DNA of 36,814 bases. Source: an uncultured Fibrobacter sp. (GTDB taxonomy: Bacteria > Fibrobacterota > Fibrobacteria > Fibrobacterales > Fibrobacteraceae). Below are positions 24,134 through 31,761 of this stretch, piece after piece (positions within the stretch are counted from its first letter, which is position 1; each line of letters begins with the position of its first letter). The position numbers and the translations under genes are program-made. Under the pieces are notes generated by a model. It saw only the letters and a program-made list of their open reading frames with translations. It was not told the DNA's origin and did no database searches. Where the stretch lies: NCBI GenBank assembly GCA_900313675.1, contig OMSO01000018.1, positions 1 to 36,814 on the forward strand, in the 5' to 3' direction.

Positions 24134-25078
24134 CTAGTTCTCGAGAATCTGTTCCCTGGTAAAGCCGAAATACGACACGGCGTTTTCGACGGACAGCACT
24201 CCGTCGCGAACCATTTTCTTTGCCGTGTTCAGCTTTTCTTCGTTGGCTTTGGCTTCGGTTTTTTGCTGTTCTTCGACGCGAGCGTCGGCAATCTGTTGGC
24301 GAAAAACATCACCGGCGCTCACAAAGCCGTATTTCTGTCCTATGCTCTTGAAGGCCATGCTCAACTCCTTTAGAACGCCCTGGTCAACGTACTCCTTTAA
24401 ATATAAACTTATTTTCTGCAAAAGGCAAGAGGCCTTATTTCCGTCCATCTTCTGCAGAGCGCTTTTGAACTGCGGCAAAACCGCAAGCAGTTTGTCCTTA
24501 TCAAAGGCATACTTCATAGCCACAATCCCCATGCCCGTTTCAGCATCCTTGCAGGCGAGACAGTCGCTGTCGGGAATGTCGGTCATGTTTATGAAGGTGC
24601 ACTTGAACGGAAGAACCGCCCCGTGGAAATATTTCGGATATCCGTTTTCCAATAATTTCAGAGGGTCCCAGTTCTCGCGGCCGTTGTAGAAGATAATTGC
24701 CATAGTTGGGAATCCACTAAACAAGCGGTTCTCTTCGTGTAGCTTCATGACGGAATGGACATAGCGGTCAATCTGTTCAAGGATTCCGACATCACGCCCG
24801 GACTTGTGCTCCAGCAGAATGCCTACCAGCACGGGTGCGCCCGTGGCGACGTTCACGCGGAAGGCGATATCCGCCTCGCCTGTTTCATCTACTTCTGAAT
24901 ATGAGTCGGGAATCCGAATCAAGGTATCCAGGTTCACCACCGAGAGGAACTCGCTCAGTTCCCGGTTCACCTTCGCCGACAGTTCCAGCAGGTTCCTTGC
25001 GTGCGTGGTGTTTGAGAACAACCAGCGGAAGAAAGGATCGTGGCTGCGCTTTGCAGCGCTTGTATTTTCGTTCGTCAT
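24134..25078 (-). CDS. Rpn/YhgA-like PD-(D/E)XK nuclease family protein (314 aa)
   Basis: It belongs to the recombination-promoting nuclease (Rpn, transposase_31-like) family. The N-terminal HDPFFRWLFSNTTHARNLL pattern, the ADIAFRV strand and the LLEHKSG (E-x-K) motif of the nuclease core are present. In the family, proteins of this type cut DNA and stimulate recombination; some are now viewed as defence or mobility factors. The C-terminal part is helical and charged (EEQQKTEAKANEEKLN), ending in VENAVSYFGFTREQILEN. The start at 25078 has GGAGAAA upstream; the frame runs on upstream but lacks family similarity. It is a single gene beside the accessory island. Confidence 0.82.
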   Translation of the reverse strand: MTNENTSAAKRSHDPFFRWLFSNTTHARNLLELSAKVNRELSEFLSVVNLDTLIRIPDSYSEVDETGEADIAFRVNVATGAPVLVGILLEHKSGRDVGILEQIDRYVHSVMKLHEENRLFSGFPTMAIIFYNGRENWDPLKLLENGYPKYFHGAVLPFKCTFINMTDIPDSDCLACKDAETGMGIVAMKYAFDKDKLLAVLPQFKSALQKMDGNKASCLLQKISLYLKEYVDQGVLKELSMAFKSIGQKYGFVSAGDVFRQQIADARVEEQQKTEAKANEEKLNTAKKMVRDGVLSVENAVSYFGFTREQILEN

Positions 25079-25240
25079 AGTTTCTCCTGGCCATGCGCGG
25101 AGAACGGCCGCGATGGCCTTGTTCATTTGATAATATGGGAATTCGGGCCGGAACGCCGACCCATCTGGCAATTGGTCCAAAACCGCTTGAACCACAAAGA
25201 ATCCCACTTGGGAAACCGGAGGGTAATATACAAAAAATGC

Positions 25241-25963
25241 CTACAGCAGATAATCCATCCGTATATTTCGCATGCTTTCAAATAGGTTCGCCTTGAGGGT
25301 GGAATTGCCCTTGGTAAGGCTCTTGATTTCTTCGCGGATGGATTTACGGTGGCTCGCCTTGGAAAATTCGCAGGTGCAGGTGAACTTGCGGATATCGGCG
25401 TCTTCGGCGTATTCGATAATCTCCGATTCTTCGCAGTAGCAAAGCGGACGGATGACGCTCACCGGGTATTTTTCGTAGGGCACCATGGGCGGCATGCCGC
25501 TGAATTCGCCCTTGTAGAGCATGTTCATCAAGAGTGTCTCCACGATGTCGTCCATGTGGTGGCCCAGCGCAATCTTGTTGTAGCCGTTTTCACGGGCGAA
25601 CTTGATAAGCTCGGTGCGACGCTGGGTGCTGCACCAGTAGCAGTTCAGCTTGCGGCCTTCCTTGAGCCGGCCTTCTACCGCCACGTCCTTGAAGTAGAAG
25701 GGAATCTGCGGATATTGCTGCGCCATACGTTCCAAAAATTCCCGGGGGGCCTTGTCCGCAAAGTCGCTCTGGATATGGATGGCGGCGATTTCGCAGTCGG
25801 GCAAGAACTTTCCCATGCGGGCAGCCAGTTCCATCAGAAGCACGCTGGAATCCTTGCCGCCACTGACGGCGACCAGCACCTTGTCGCCGTCTTCAATCAG
25901 GCCAAAGTCGTGGAGTGCCTTGGTAATCTTTTTGCTGATACGTTTGCGGATGGCGTTGGACAT
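25241..25963 (-). CDS. ttcA: tRNA 2-thiocytidine synthetase TtcA-like (240 aa)
   Basis: This cytoplasmic PP-loop ATPase thiolates cytidine 32 in tRNA. The PP-loop SGGKDSS and the NCYWCSTQRR motif with two Cys that ligate the Fe-S cluster are present, followed by ALGHHMDDIVETLLMN and CTCEFSKASHRK. The ATG at 25963 fits the family start (MSNAIRKRISKKITKAL). It lies downstream of dnaN across a terminator. TtcA-like proteins in anaerobes can have other targets (TtuA/TtcA superfamily), so the exact nucleotide modified is inferred. Confidence 0.9.
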   Translation of the reverse strand: MSNAIRKRISKKITKALHDFGLIEDGDKVLVAVSGGKDSSVLLMELAARMGKFLPDCEIAAIHIQSDFADKAPREFLERMAQQYPQIPFYFKDVAVEGRLKEGRKLNCYWCSTQRRTELIKFARENGYNKIALGHHMDDIVETLLMNMLYKGEFSGMPPMVPYEKYPVSVIRPLCYCEESEIIEYAEDADIRKFTCTCEFSKASHRKSIREEIKSLTKGNSTLKANLFESMRNIRMDYLL

Positions 25964-25983
25964 ATGTGTTGCGGCGTTTAAGA

Positions 25984-26018
25984 AAAAAGGGGCTCGCCTG
26001 TGCGACACCCCTTTTTTA
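25984..26018 (-). terminator. Terminator of dnaN
   Basis: A GGGG...CCCC stem with an inner CGC/GCG pairing is flanked by six A on one side and six T on the other. It lies 20 bases after the dnaN stop and could work in both directions. Confidence 0.75.
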
Positions 26019-26037
26019 GTTTGTTTGCACCTTGCGG

Positions 26038-27159
26038 TTAGTCGTCGGTCAGGTGGGTGGGCATCAGCAAGAAGCTGAAGTTCAGGCCTTCGCCAACGGG
26101 TTCGATGATGCAGGCGCCAATGGGGTTGTTCATTTTCATCACCGTTTCTTCGGACTTGCACATGCTGAAGATTTCAGAAATGTAGCGTCCGTCAAAGCCG
26201 ATGCTGAAGGAGCCTTCGCCGTTGTGGGTCACGGAGAGGGCTTCGCGGGAATCGCCGCCCACATCCGGGTCGCTTGCGCTGAGTTCCAGGTTGTTGCCTT
26301 CGAACTGCAGGCGCACCTTGTGGGTGCGGGCGTTGGCCATAGAAATCACGCTGCGCATTTTGTTCAGGAACTCTACGGTGTTCAGCTGCACGGTGCGTTC
26401 AAAGTTCTGGGGAATCACCGCACGGTAGTTAGGATACGGTCCTTCGTAGAGCTTGGAAATCACCTGGATGGATTCGGTGCTGAACAAAATGTGGGTCGAA
26501 GACGCACGGGCCTCGATGGTGGCGTCGGCCTTGGCCATGTGCAGAATCTGTTCCAGGGGCTTGCGGGGGACGATGACGCCATTGCTCAGGCTTGCGCCTT
26601 CTTGCTCGATGGCGGCACGGCCCAGACGGTGACCGTCGGTTGCAATCATGGAGACCTTGCCGTCGCCCGCTTCTAAGAAGATGCCGTTCAGGCTTAAACG
26701 GGTGGAGTCGGTAGAGGTGGCGAACTTGGTCTTTTCGACCAGGAATTCCAGTTCGCTCTTGGCAAAGTTCAAGGTTTCGCCCTCGTTCACTTCGGGGAAC
26801 GGCGGGAAATCGCTGGCGTCGAAGCCGGTGATGCTTGCCTGGCCCTTTTCGCTCCAGCGGATCTTGGCGAGGTAATTTTCCACGTCTACGCTTACGGTAG
26901 TGATGCTCGGATCTACGAGGCTCTTCACCAGTTCCAGAAGCTTGCGGGCGTTGATGACCACGGAACCGTCGCGTTCACCTTCGACTTCCACCTTGACCCT
27001 GATGCCCAGGTCCAGATCCGTCGCGCTCACTTCGAGGACATTGCCTTCGAGCCTGAGGGCGAAGTTGTTGAGAATCTGGATAGTGGACTTGTTCGGCACC
27101 GCGTTGACGGCGGCGCTAAGAGCGTCCAGGAATACAGCTTTTTGGATTTGGAATTTCAT
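26038..27159 (-). CDS. dnaN: DNA polymerase III beta subunit (sliding clamp)
   Basis: The ring-shaped clamp keeps the replicative polymerase on DNA. At 373 residues it has the normal length for three repeated clamp domains. Typical features are the start MKFQIQKAVFLDAL, LEVSATDLDLGIRV, IATDGHRLGRA and the C-terminal LLMPTHL, which forms part of the peptide-binding pocket. The ATG at 27159 has AAGGGG upstream, within the end of the small membrane-protein gene 3 bases away. No dnaA or recF is visible beside it. Confidence 0.97.
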   Translation of the reverse strand: MKFQIQKAVFLDALSAAVNAVPNKSTIQILNNFALRLEGNVLEVSATDLDLGIRVKVEVEGERDGSVVINARKLLELVKSLVDPSITTVSVDVENYLAKIRWSEKGQASITGFDASDFPPFPEVNEGETLNFAKSELEFLVEKTKFATSTDSTRLSLNGIFLEAGDGKVSMIATDGHRLGRAAIEQEGASLSNGVIVPRKPLEQILHMAKADATIEARASSTHILFSTESIQVISKLYEGPYPNYRAVIPQNFERTVQLNTVEFLNKMRSVISMANARTHKVRLQFEGNNLELSASDPDVGGDSREALSVTHNGEGSFSIGFDGRYISEIFSMCKSEETVMKMNNPIGACIIEPVGEGLNFSFLLMPTHLTDD

Positions 27160-27162
27160 AGA

Positions 27163-27315
27163 TTAGGCACCCCTTTGAATGATAGTCGTTCCGACGAAAA
27201 ATACCACAGCGATTACGGCCAGGGCCACAATGACCCACTTGTTCATGGAATTGGACTTTTTAGGCGTGAAATTCTTTGCATTCTGCATAGCACGCCTACG
27301 ATCTCTCCGGCTCAT
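27163..27315 (-). CDS. 50-aa single-span membrane protein upstream of dnaN
   Basis: This small gene has a good ribosome binding site (GGAG, 7 bases before the ATG at 27315). The product begins with a very basic stretch (MSRRDRRRAMQNAKNF), then KKSNSMNK and a single membrane span WVIVALAVIAVVFFVGTTII near residues 27-46. The positive N-terminus predicts a cytoplasmic N-terminus. Its stop lies 3 bases before the dnaN start and the dnaN ribosome binding site is inside its last codons, so the two are co-translated. Function unknown; a membrane tether or division-related role would be speculation. Confidence 0.75.
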   Translation of the reverse strand: MSRRDRRRAMQNAKNFTPKKSNSMNKWVIVALAVIAVVFFVGTTIIQRGA

Positions 27316-27322
27316 AAAAAAT

Positions 27323-27340
27323 CTCCATTGTTTTATGGAG
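27323..27340. promoter_or_regulatory. CTCCAT-N6-ATGGAG inverted repeat between divergent genes
   Basis: CTCCAT (27323-27328) and ATGGAG (27335-27340) form a perfect 6-bp inverted repeat in the gap between two divergent genes. On the minus strand it includes the GGAG ribosome binding site of the 50-aa gene, so a hairpin or bound protein could control its translation. Confidence 0.35.
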
Positions 27341-27378
27341 TAAAAACTACTATTTTAAGAGTGAAAAAAGGAACGCTT

Positions 27379-27663
27379 ATGGATAAAACAGTGCTAAATA
27401 AGCTGAAAAACCATGCCATGGGGTTAGCCTCCGCGACCCTGGTCCGTGTTGAACTGGCAACCGAAGAAAGCCGACTCAAGACCAAGTTCCAGGCCCTGGG
27501 GCAAAAGCTCTACGGAGCCGTGCAGGATGACCTTCTGAAGGCCATCAAGGACGACCCGTCGGTGGTGGAAATTATCGGCGGCATCGAAGAAAGCCAGAAA
27601 AAGATTGCCGAACTGGAAAAGAAGCTTTCCAAGGAATCTGCGGGGAAGAGTGAAAAAGCTTGA
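27379..27663 (+). CDS. Small helical (coiled-coil) protein (94 aa)
   Basis: This is a hypothetical cytoplasmic protein. The ATG at 27379 follows AAAGGA. Residues of about 60-90 (EEIIGG-like turn, then EESQKKIAELEKKLSKES) form a Lys/Glu-rich coiled coil. The first part is helical and amphipathic (VLNKLKNHAMGLASATLV). Its end overlaps the start of the M23 gene by 14 bases, so the pair forms one operon and may form a complex. The layout resembles small partner proteins that precede LytM-type genes. Confidence 0.75.
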   Translation: MDKTVLNKLKNHAMGLASATLVRVELATEESRLKTKFQALGQKLYGAVQDDLLKAIKDDPSVVEIIGGIEESQKKIAELEKKLSKESAGKSEKA

Positions 27664-28480
27664 GGTTCATGTTTTCCCGAGCAAGACCTCGGCGTCCAAG
27701 AACTACAAGATTTCCCTGACCAGGGTAATCGTGATGGTGGTTCTCCTGGCTTGCGCCATTCTCGGGTTCGTGCTGTTTTCGCCCCAGAAGATTGTGGCGA
27801 ACCTCTCCGACGGAAACGTGCTTTCGGTGTACCGCCAGAACATGGCCATCAAGAAGGAGATTAAGGATATCCGCCAATCGGTGGACGAGTCCATCCTCAA
27901 GGCCGAAGAGACCAGGCTCTTGCGGGACAGCACCGTAAACCTCAGCGGGCTCGGGTTCACCCTGGAAGAATCCGGCCGGGATATGCGCTCGGGAAGCGAG
28001 CGCAAGAGCCTTGCCGAAATCGAGAAGACCTTCAGGCGCTTGCTTGCCCGGCTGGAGCAGGATTCCGTGACGGCGGCTATGGTGCCTGTGCTGCACCCAT
28101 TCAAGAACAGCCATGCCGTCAAGAACCGTTTCGAGATGATTTACGACCATTTTACCGAGCAGGAACTGCCCCATCGGGGCATTGATTACGTGGCTGCCGT
28201 GGGCGATACCGTAGTGGCCACCGGTGCGGGCGTCGTCTCCGAAGTCCGCAACCATCGCGGGTTCGGGCTTTCCATGAAAATCGAGCACATGCCCGGAATC
28301 AAGACGTTCTATGCCCACCTGGGGCAGGCCCTGGTGCAGCCGGGCGTGCGTGTCAGACGCGGGCAGCCCATCGCCATCATCGGCGAGAGCGGCACGGAGT
28401 CCAGCGTGGCGCTCCATTACGAAATCCGCCTGGACGGCACTCCCATAAACCCGGAGGACTACTTCATAACGAAACAGTGA
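27650..28480 (+). CDS. M23/LytM-domain envelope protein (276 aa)
   Basis: The GTG at 27650 is the best start; the frame is open further upstream but overlaps the previous gene. A short cytoplasmic head precedes one membrane span (VIVMVVLLACAILGFVLF), so it is anchored with the bulk in the periplasm. A coiled-coil part (about 55-125) is followed by a C-terminal M23 domain with HRGIDYAA-like HRGIDY (His and Asp zinc ligands), FYAHLG, and VALHYEIRLDG. The usual H-x-H of the active enzyme reads A-L-H here, so the first His is missing and activity may be lost, as in regulatory LytM factors that activate amidases. A role in cell-wall turnover or division is inferred. Confidence 0.85.
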   Translation: MKKLEVHVFPSKTSASKNYKISLTRVIVMVVLLACAILGFVLFSPQKIVANLSDGNVLSVYRQNMAIKKEIKDIRQSVDESILKAEETRLLRDSTVNLSGLGFTLEESGRDMRSGSERKSLAEIEKTFRRLLARLEQDSVTAAMVPVLHPFKNSHAVKNRFEMIYDHFTEQELPHRGIDYVAAVGDTVVATGAGVVSEVRNHRGFGLSMKIEHMPGIKTFYAHLGQALVQPGVRVRRGQPIAIIGESGTESSVALHYEIRLDGTPINPEDYFITKQ

Positions 28481-28527
28481 GACGGGTCCGCGCACACCTC
28501 GTATCCCTTGTCCTTAAAAACCTCTAG

Positions 28528-28553
28528 CGGATCCTCGCCTCCGCGAGGATGAC
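28528..28553. repeat. GGATCC...GATGAC repeat unit with hairpin
   Basis: ATCCTCGC-ctcc-GCGAGGAT (28531-28550) forms a perfect 8-bp hairpin and matches, in reverse, the GTCATCCT/GGATCC family at 861-895 and 7581-7716. It may double as a weak terminator for the M23 gene. Confidence 0.55.
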
Positions 28554-28603
28554 CTCTCTTGAGACCAACTGTCCTAACCACCATGACCTCTTGTTCCCAT
28601 CAA

Positions 28604-28645
28604 GCCTCACGCCCCGTGCCTCGAACCTCAAGCCTCGAACCTCAT
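28604..28645. repeat. CCTCGAACCTCAAG tract
   Basis: Repeats of CCTCGAACCTC with variants (CCTCACGCC, CCTCATACC). The reverse complement of this motif lies inside the block at 4312-4472. It fills most of the gap before the HAD gene, with no coding signal. Confidence 0.55.
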
Positions 28646-28677
28646 ACCCCAAAGGGCCGAAGGCCCGACCTCATACT

Positions 28678-29640
28678 ATGACTCCTTTCGAACAGAACAT
28701 CATCGCCCTCGTGTGGGATTGTGACAAGACCCTCATCAGCAGTTACATGCAAGAGCCGCTGTTCCGCCATTACAACGTAGATGGCGGCAAGTTCTGGCGG
28801 GAGGTGAACGCCCTCCGCGAATACTACGGCCGCAGCGGCGTGCACGTGAATCCGGACACCAGTTACCTGAACCATGTGCTGACCTACGTGAAACAGGGAC
28901 TGTTCAAGGGCCTTTCGAACAAACTATTGCACCGGTTCGGGAGGGAGCTTGTGTTCTATCCGGGGCTTCCTGAATTTTTCGGGAACATCAAGGGGCTTGT
29001 GGAATCGGACCCGAAATACAAGGCCTTCGATATCAAGCTGGAGCATTACGTGGTGAGCACGGGTTTTGCGGAAACTATTCGGGGGAGCGCCATCGCGCCC
29101 TTCGTGGATGGAATTTTCGGATGTGAATTTATCGAGACGCCGGCTCTCCCCGGTTTTGATACGGATGCGTCGAAGATGTGCGCCGCTCCTGCCGAAGGAG
29201 AAATCAGCCAGGTGGCCTGCGCCCTGGACAATACTTCCAAGACCCGCTACCTTTTTGAAATCAACAAGGGGAGCAACAAGTATCCCGACGATATCGATGT
29301 GAATTCCACCATCGCCCGGGGCGACCGTCGCGTGCCCTTCGAGAACATGCTCTACATTGCCGACGGGCCTTCGGATGTGCCCGCTTTCAGCATCTTGAAT
29401 TACAATGGCGGCTCTACCTTTGCGGTTTACCCGAAAGGGGACGTGAAGGCTTTCCGCCAGGTGGAAAAGATGCGCCAGGACAGCCGTGTGCAGATGTTTG
29501 GGGAGGCGGACTATACCGAAGGTTCACAGTCGTGGCTGTGGCTTACCGAAAAGGTCCGTTCCATTGCCGACAAGATTGTGGAGTCCAAGCAGGCGGCCAT
29601 CAAGAACAGCGTCAGCGCCCCTCCTGGCCATTTGAGCTAG
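28678..29640 (+). CDS. HAD-superfamily phosphatase-like protein (320 aa)
   Basis: The HAD motif I appears as VWDCDKTL with Asp14 and Asp16, the nucleophile and acid/base pair. The region YVVSTGF carries the motif II Thr/Ser, and IADGPSDVPAF (Asp229, Asp233) is motif IV. A large insertion between motifs I and II (roughly 25-125) probably forms the substrate cap. The substrate is unknown. The ATG at 28678 is chosen because the frame upstream is repeat-derived sequence; no clear ribosome binding site is seen there. It is a single gene flanked by two non-coding repeat tracts. Confidence 0.85.
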   Translation: MTPFEQNIIALVWDCDKTLISSYMQEPLFRHYNVDGGKFWREVNALREYYGRSGVHVNPDTSYLNHVLTYVKQGLFKGLSNKLLHRFGRELVFYPGLPEFFGNIKGLVESDPKYKAFDIKLEHYVVSTGFAETIRGSAIAPFVDGIFGCEFIETPALPGFDTDASKMCAAPAEGEISQVACALDNTSKTRYLFEINKGSNKYPDDIDVNSTIARGDRRVPFENMLYIADGPSDVPAFSILNYNGGSTFAVYPKGDVKAFRQVEKMRQDSRVQMFGEADYTEGSQSWLWLTEKVRSIADKIVESKQAAIKNSVSAPPGHLS

Positions 29641-29680
29641 AATCTAGCCCCTAGATCCTAGCCCCTAGCCCCTAAATTCT
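29641..29680. repeat. CTAGCCCCTAGATCC tract
   Basis: Tandem CTAGCCCCTAG-like units start immediately after the HAD stop codon and run to the stop codon of the convergent LamG gene. Same type as 7524-7562 and 31581-31612. Confidence 0.6.
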
Positions 29681-30644
29681 ATTCCTCTCGCACCAGGCGT
29701 CCTTTCAGGTCGAAAAATTTCTTGCTCCGTGAATTGATTCTGGAGCGGTTTACGATATTTGACTTTTTCCGGATAGCCTGGGACTCTTCTTGATTGACGA
29801 CTTCCGATGAACTTGAACTATGTTCTTCGGGGTTTTCTATTTCGGCGTTGTCTTTCGGGGCGGGTTCGTTGTAGAGTGCCAGAATTTCGCTTTCGGAAAG
29901 GGCACGGCTGTAGATTCTCAGGTCGTCGATGCAACCCTGGAAATAGCTCCACTTGGAGCGGGTCCCGAGTCTGAGGGGTGCCGTCCCGTTTTGGACCTGC
30001 ACGCCGTAGGTCTTGTCGTATAAATCGTCCTGGTCTTTCTGGATGCCGTTTTTGAACAAAGTAATCTTGTTGGATTCTATGTCGTAGCGTGCCACAAAAT
30101 GGATCCATTCCTTTTCTTGGATTTCTTCTTGCACGTAGCTTCCGGAACCGAGACCACCCTCCAGATTGAAAGCGTAGGCGGACATCCTGTTTGGCCTGTT
30201 TTCTTGGCCTTGGGCAAGGTCCTTGTTGTACATGCGGAATACCCATTCATGCTGGTGGGGCTCCCCTTTGCCCATCCAGTGCACGTAGCCACCGGCTTCT
30301 GCATTCTGGAAGTTCAGCACTTCGGGGCTGACCCACACCGAAACCGTCAGGGCGCCTGCGGTAGAAATGCTGAAAACGTCGTTGTCCGGAATTTCCAGGT
30401 AGGCTCCGTTGCCGTCGAAGGCGACGCAGGAATTCTCGTTGCCGAATCGGTCTGCGGCAAATGTGGCTCCGTGGTTTTCGGCAGTGGCGATTTCTGTGCC
30501 GGCATTGTTTTCAAAAGTGCCGTTGAATGGGTAATACGCCACAAGCCCTTCGGAAGGGATTGCGGTGAATTCCGCGGCAGCAACTGCAGCAGCAATCATT
30601 GCCACCAGATAAAGAACTTTACGGAACACTTCTAAACGACCCAT
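29679..30644 (-). CDS. Secreted LamG (concanavalin A-like) domain protein (321 aa)
   Basis: A signal peptide (hydrophobic VLYLVAMIAAAVAAA, likely cut near residue 24) precedes a LamG/Laminin_G_3-type jellyroll domain (about 30-255). It shows LVAYYPFNGTFENNAG, VAFDGNGAYLEIP, LTVSVWVSP, EWIHFVARYD and GCIDDLRIYSRALSESEILALYN, which are standard for the fold. A Ser/Glu linker (EEHSSSSSEVV) follows, then a basic C-terminus ending FFDLKGRLVREE. That tail looks like the first strand of a T9SS sorting domain without the rest, so the C-terminus may be truncated. It probably binds carbohydrate at the cell surface. No clear ribosome binding site was seen. Confidence 0.82.
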   Translation of the reverse strand: MGRLEVFRKVLYLVAMIAAAVAAAEFTAIPSEGLVAYYPFNGTFENNAGTEIATAENHGATFAADRFGNENSCVAFDGNGAYLEIPDNDVFSISTAGALTVSVWVSPEVLNFQNAEAGGYVHWMGKGEPHQHEWVFRMYNKDLAQGQENRPNRMSAYAFNLEGGLGSGSYVQEEIQEKEWIHFVARYDIESNKITLFKNGIQKDQDDLYDKTYGVQVQNGTAPLRLGTRSKWSYFQGCIDDLRIYSRALSESEILALYNEPAPKDNAEIENPEEHSSSSSEVVNQEESQAIRKKSNIVNRSRINSRSKKFFDLKGRLVREE

Positions 30645-30792
30645 TGTGAATAATGATATAAAATCTAATCCGTTTCGTCAGGTTCATTGGCGAGGTTTGT
30701 GAAAAAAACTTTTTACTCGTTTCAAAGGCAATTTTTCTTGCAAAAATACGTCTATACACGTAGGGACCATAAGGAGGATTTAAAAACACCCC

Positions 30793-30821
30793 TTGACATT
30801 ATGTCAAATCTGATATATATT
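30793..30821 (+). promoter_or_regulatory. Promoter/operator of the toxin-antitoxin pair
   Basis: TTGACA (30793-30798), 17 bases, TATATT (30816-30821). The -35 box is part of a perfect palindrome TTGACAT-T-ATGTCAA (30793-30807), a likely operator for the antitoxin. The toxin ATG is only 1 base past the -10 box, so a leaderless or downstream start is implied, or the true promoter lies upstream. Confidence 0.55.
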
Positions 30822-30822
30822 T

Positions 30823-31158
30823 ATGAACCAGAACTACAAACCCATAGCATGGCTACATGAGCAACCTCAAACGCCACCTTTGTCGCAAAAAGCAAGGATT
30901 GAGACAGGATACTTATTACGGTTATTGCAATCAGGAATGAAATTGTCGTTGCCGCAAAGCCGACCTATGCCTTCTATAGGAGCACATTGTCATGAATTGC
31001 GTATCAATGATGAGGATAAGACATGGAGACTTTTTTATCGGATTGATGTGGATGCAATTGTCGTAATTTTATGGACAGAAAAGAAAACGAACAAGACGCC
31101 TGATGAAGTTTTGGAACTTTGTCGCAAGCGCTTGAAATCTTATGACTCGAGGGACTAA
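30823..31158 (+). CDS. HigB/RelE-type toxin (111 aa)
   Basis: This resembles the phage Gp49/HigB-like branch of the RelE/ParE toxin superfamily, which cut mRNA on the ribosome. The features seen are a helical start, the central GAHCHELRINDEDKTWRLFYR pattern (in two parts: CHELRI and WRLFYRID), and a hydrophobic strand AIVVILWTEKK followed by a helix EVLELCRKRL. Toxin precedes antitoxin, as in HigBA loci. No ribosome binding site lies directly before the ATG, and an in-frame stop lies 10 bases upstream, so an earlier start is not possible. An AAGGAGG at 30772-30778 is too far away. Confidence 0.82.
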   Translation: MNQNYKPIAWLHEQPQTPPLSQKARIETGYLLRLLQSGMKLSLPQSRPMPSIGAHCHELRINDEDKTWRLFYRIDVDAIVVILWTEKKTNKTPDEVLELCRKRLKSYDSRD

Positions 31159-31160
31159 AA

Positions 31161-31475
31161 ATGGATAAGCAGAAAAAAGAGCGTCTGGAGAAAAAAGGCT
31201 GGATAGTTGGTGATGTGGACGATTTTTTGGGATTAAGTCCTGCCGAAATGGCAATTGTTGAAATGAAGGTTGCTTTGGCAAAGGCTCTTGTCAACAAGCG
31301 GAAAAAATGCGGAAAAACTCAGGTTTTGGCGGCTGTCCTTGCGAATACAAGCCAGTCTCGATATGCGAAGGTTGAACATGCTGATGCAAGTGTTTCGCTG
31401 GAGCTGATGATCAAGATGTTCTTTGCCCTTGGGGCAAACAAGAGAGAATTGTTGAAGGTTCTATCCATCGTATAA
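31161..31475 (+). CDS. HigA/XRE-type antitoxin (104 aa)
   Basis: It starts 2 bases after the toxin stop with GAGGGA as its ribosome binding site. The C-terminal half has an XRE-like helix-turn-helix (GKTQVLAAVLANTSQSRYAK, then VEHADASVSLELMIKMFFALG). The N-terminal ~50 residues, with FLGLSPAEMAIVEMKVALA, resemble the start of HigA proteins paired with Gp49-like toxins. It probably neutralises the toxin and represses the operon through the palindrome at 30793-30807. Low GC compared with the surrounding core genes suggests acquisition. Confidence 0.82.
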   Translation: MDKQKKERLEKKGWIVGDVDDFLGLSPAEMAIVEMKVALAKALVNKRKKCGKTQVLAAVLANTSQSRYAKVEHADASVSLELMIKMFFALGANKRELLKVLSIV

Positions 31476-31505
31476 AAAGACTAATTCATGACGACGGAGG
31501 GGGTA

Positions 31506-31546
31506 GGCGAAGACTACAGGCTTCGCCGAGGGGGAGGCTTCCCCCC
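31506..31546. other. Two adjacent hairpins after the antitoxin gene
   Basis: GGCGAAG (31506-31512)/CTTCGCC (31521-31527) and GGGGGA (31530-31535)/TCCCCC (31540-31545) are perfect stems with no T run. They lie within the 286-base gap before the RNase gene. They may be part of a mobile repeat or protect the transcript end. Confidence 0.5.
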
Positions 31547-31580
31547 TTGTAGTAAGAAAATTAGCGTTTTTGCCCTGCAA

Positions 31581-31612
31581 TCCCTAACCCCTAACCCCTA
31601 GATCCTAATCTC
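31581..31612. repeat. CCTAACCCCTAACCCCTAG tract
   Basis: Tandem CCTAACC and CCCTAGATCC units, the same type as 7524-7562 and 29641-29680. The remaining gap sequence is AT-rich (TTATTATATATTT) and probably contains the promoter of the RNase gene. Confidence 0.6.
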
Positions 31613-31761
31613 TTATTATATATTTAAAGTCCCTAGACCTCGTTTTGGCGGGCGGGCGGTACTTTCCGTCAAGAAACCGGCGGGGTTCGGAGGCGTTCCA
31701 TACTTTTGGAGGGCCTTTTAGGGGTTTGTCTAATCGATTTTGCTTTACTTTTAGGAGTTTT

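Noticed and set aside
30772..30778. AAGGAGG considered as the toxin ribosome binding site
   Set aside because: It lies about 44 bases before the toxin ATG, and no start codon sits at a proper distance.
30801..30857. Short frame from ATG at 30801 overlapping the toxin start
   Set aside because: Only 18 codons, no ribosome binding site at proper distance, and it lies within the promoter region.
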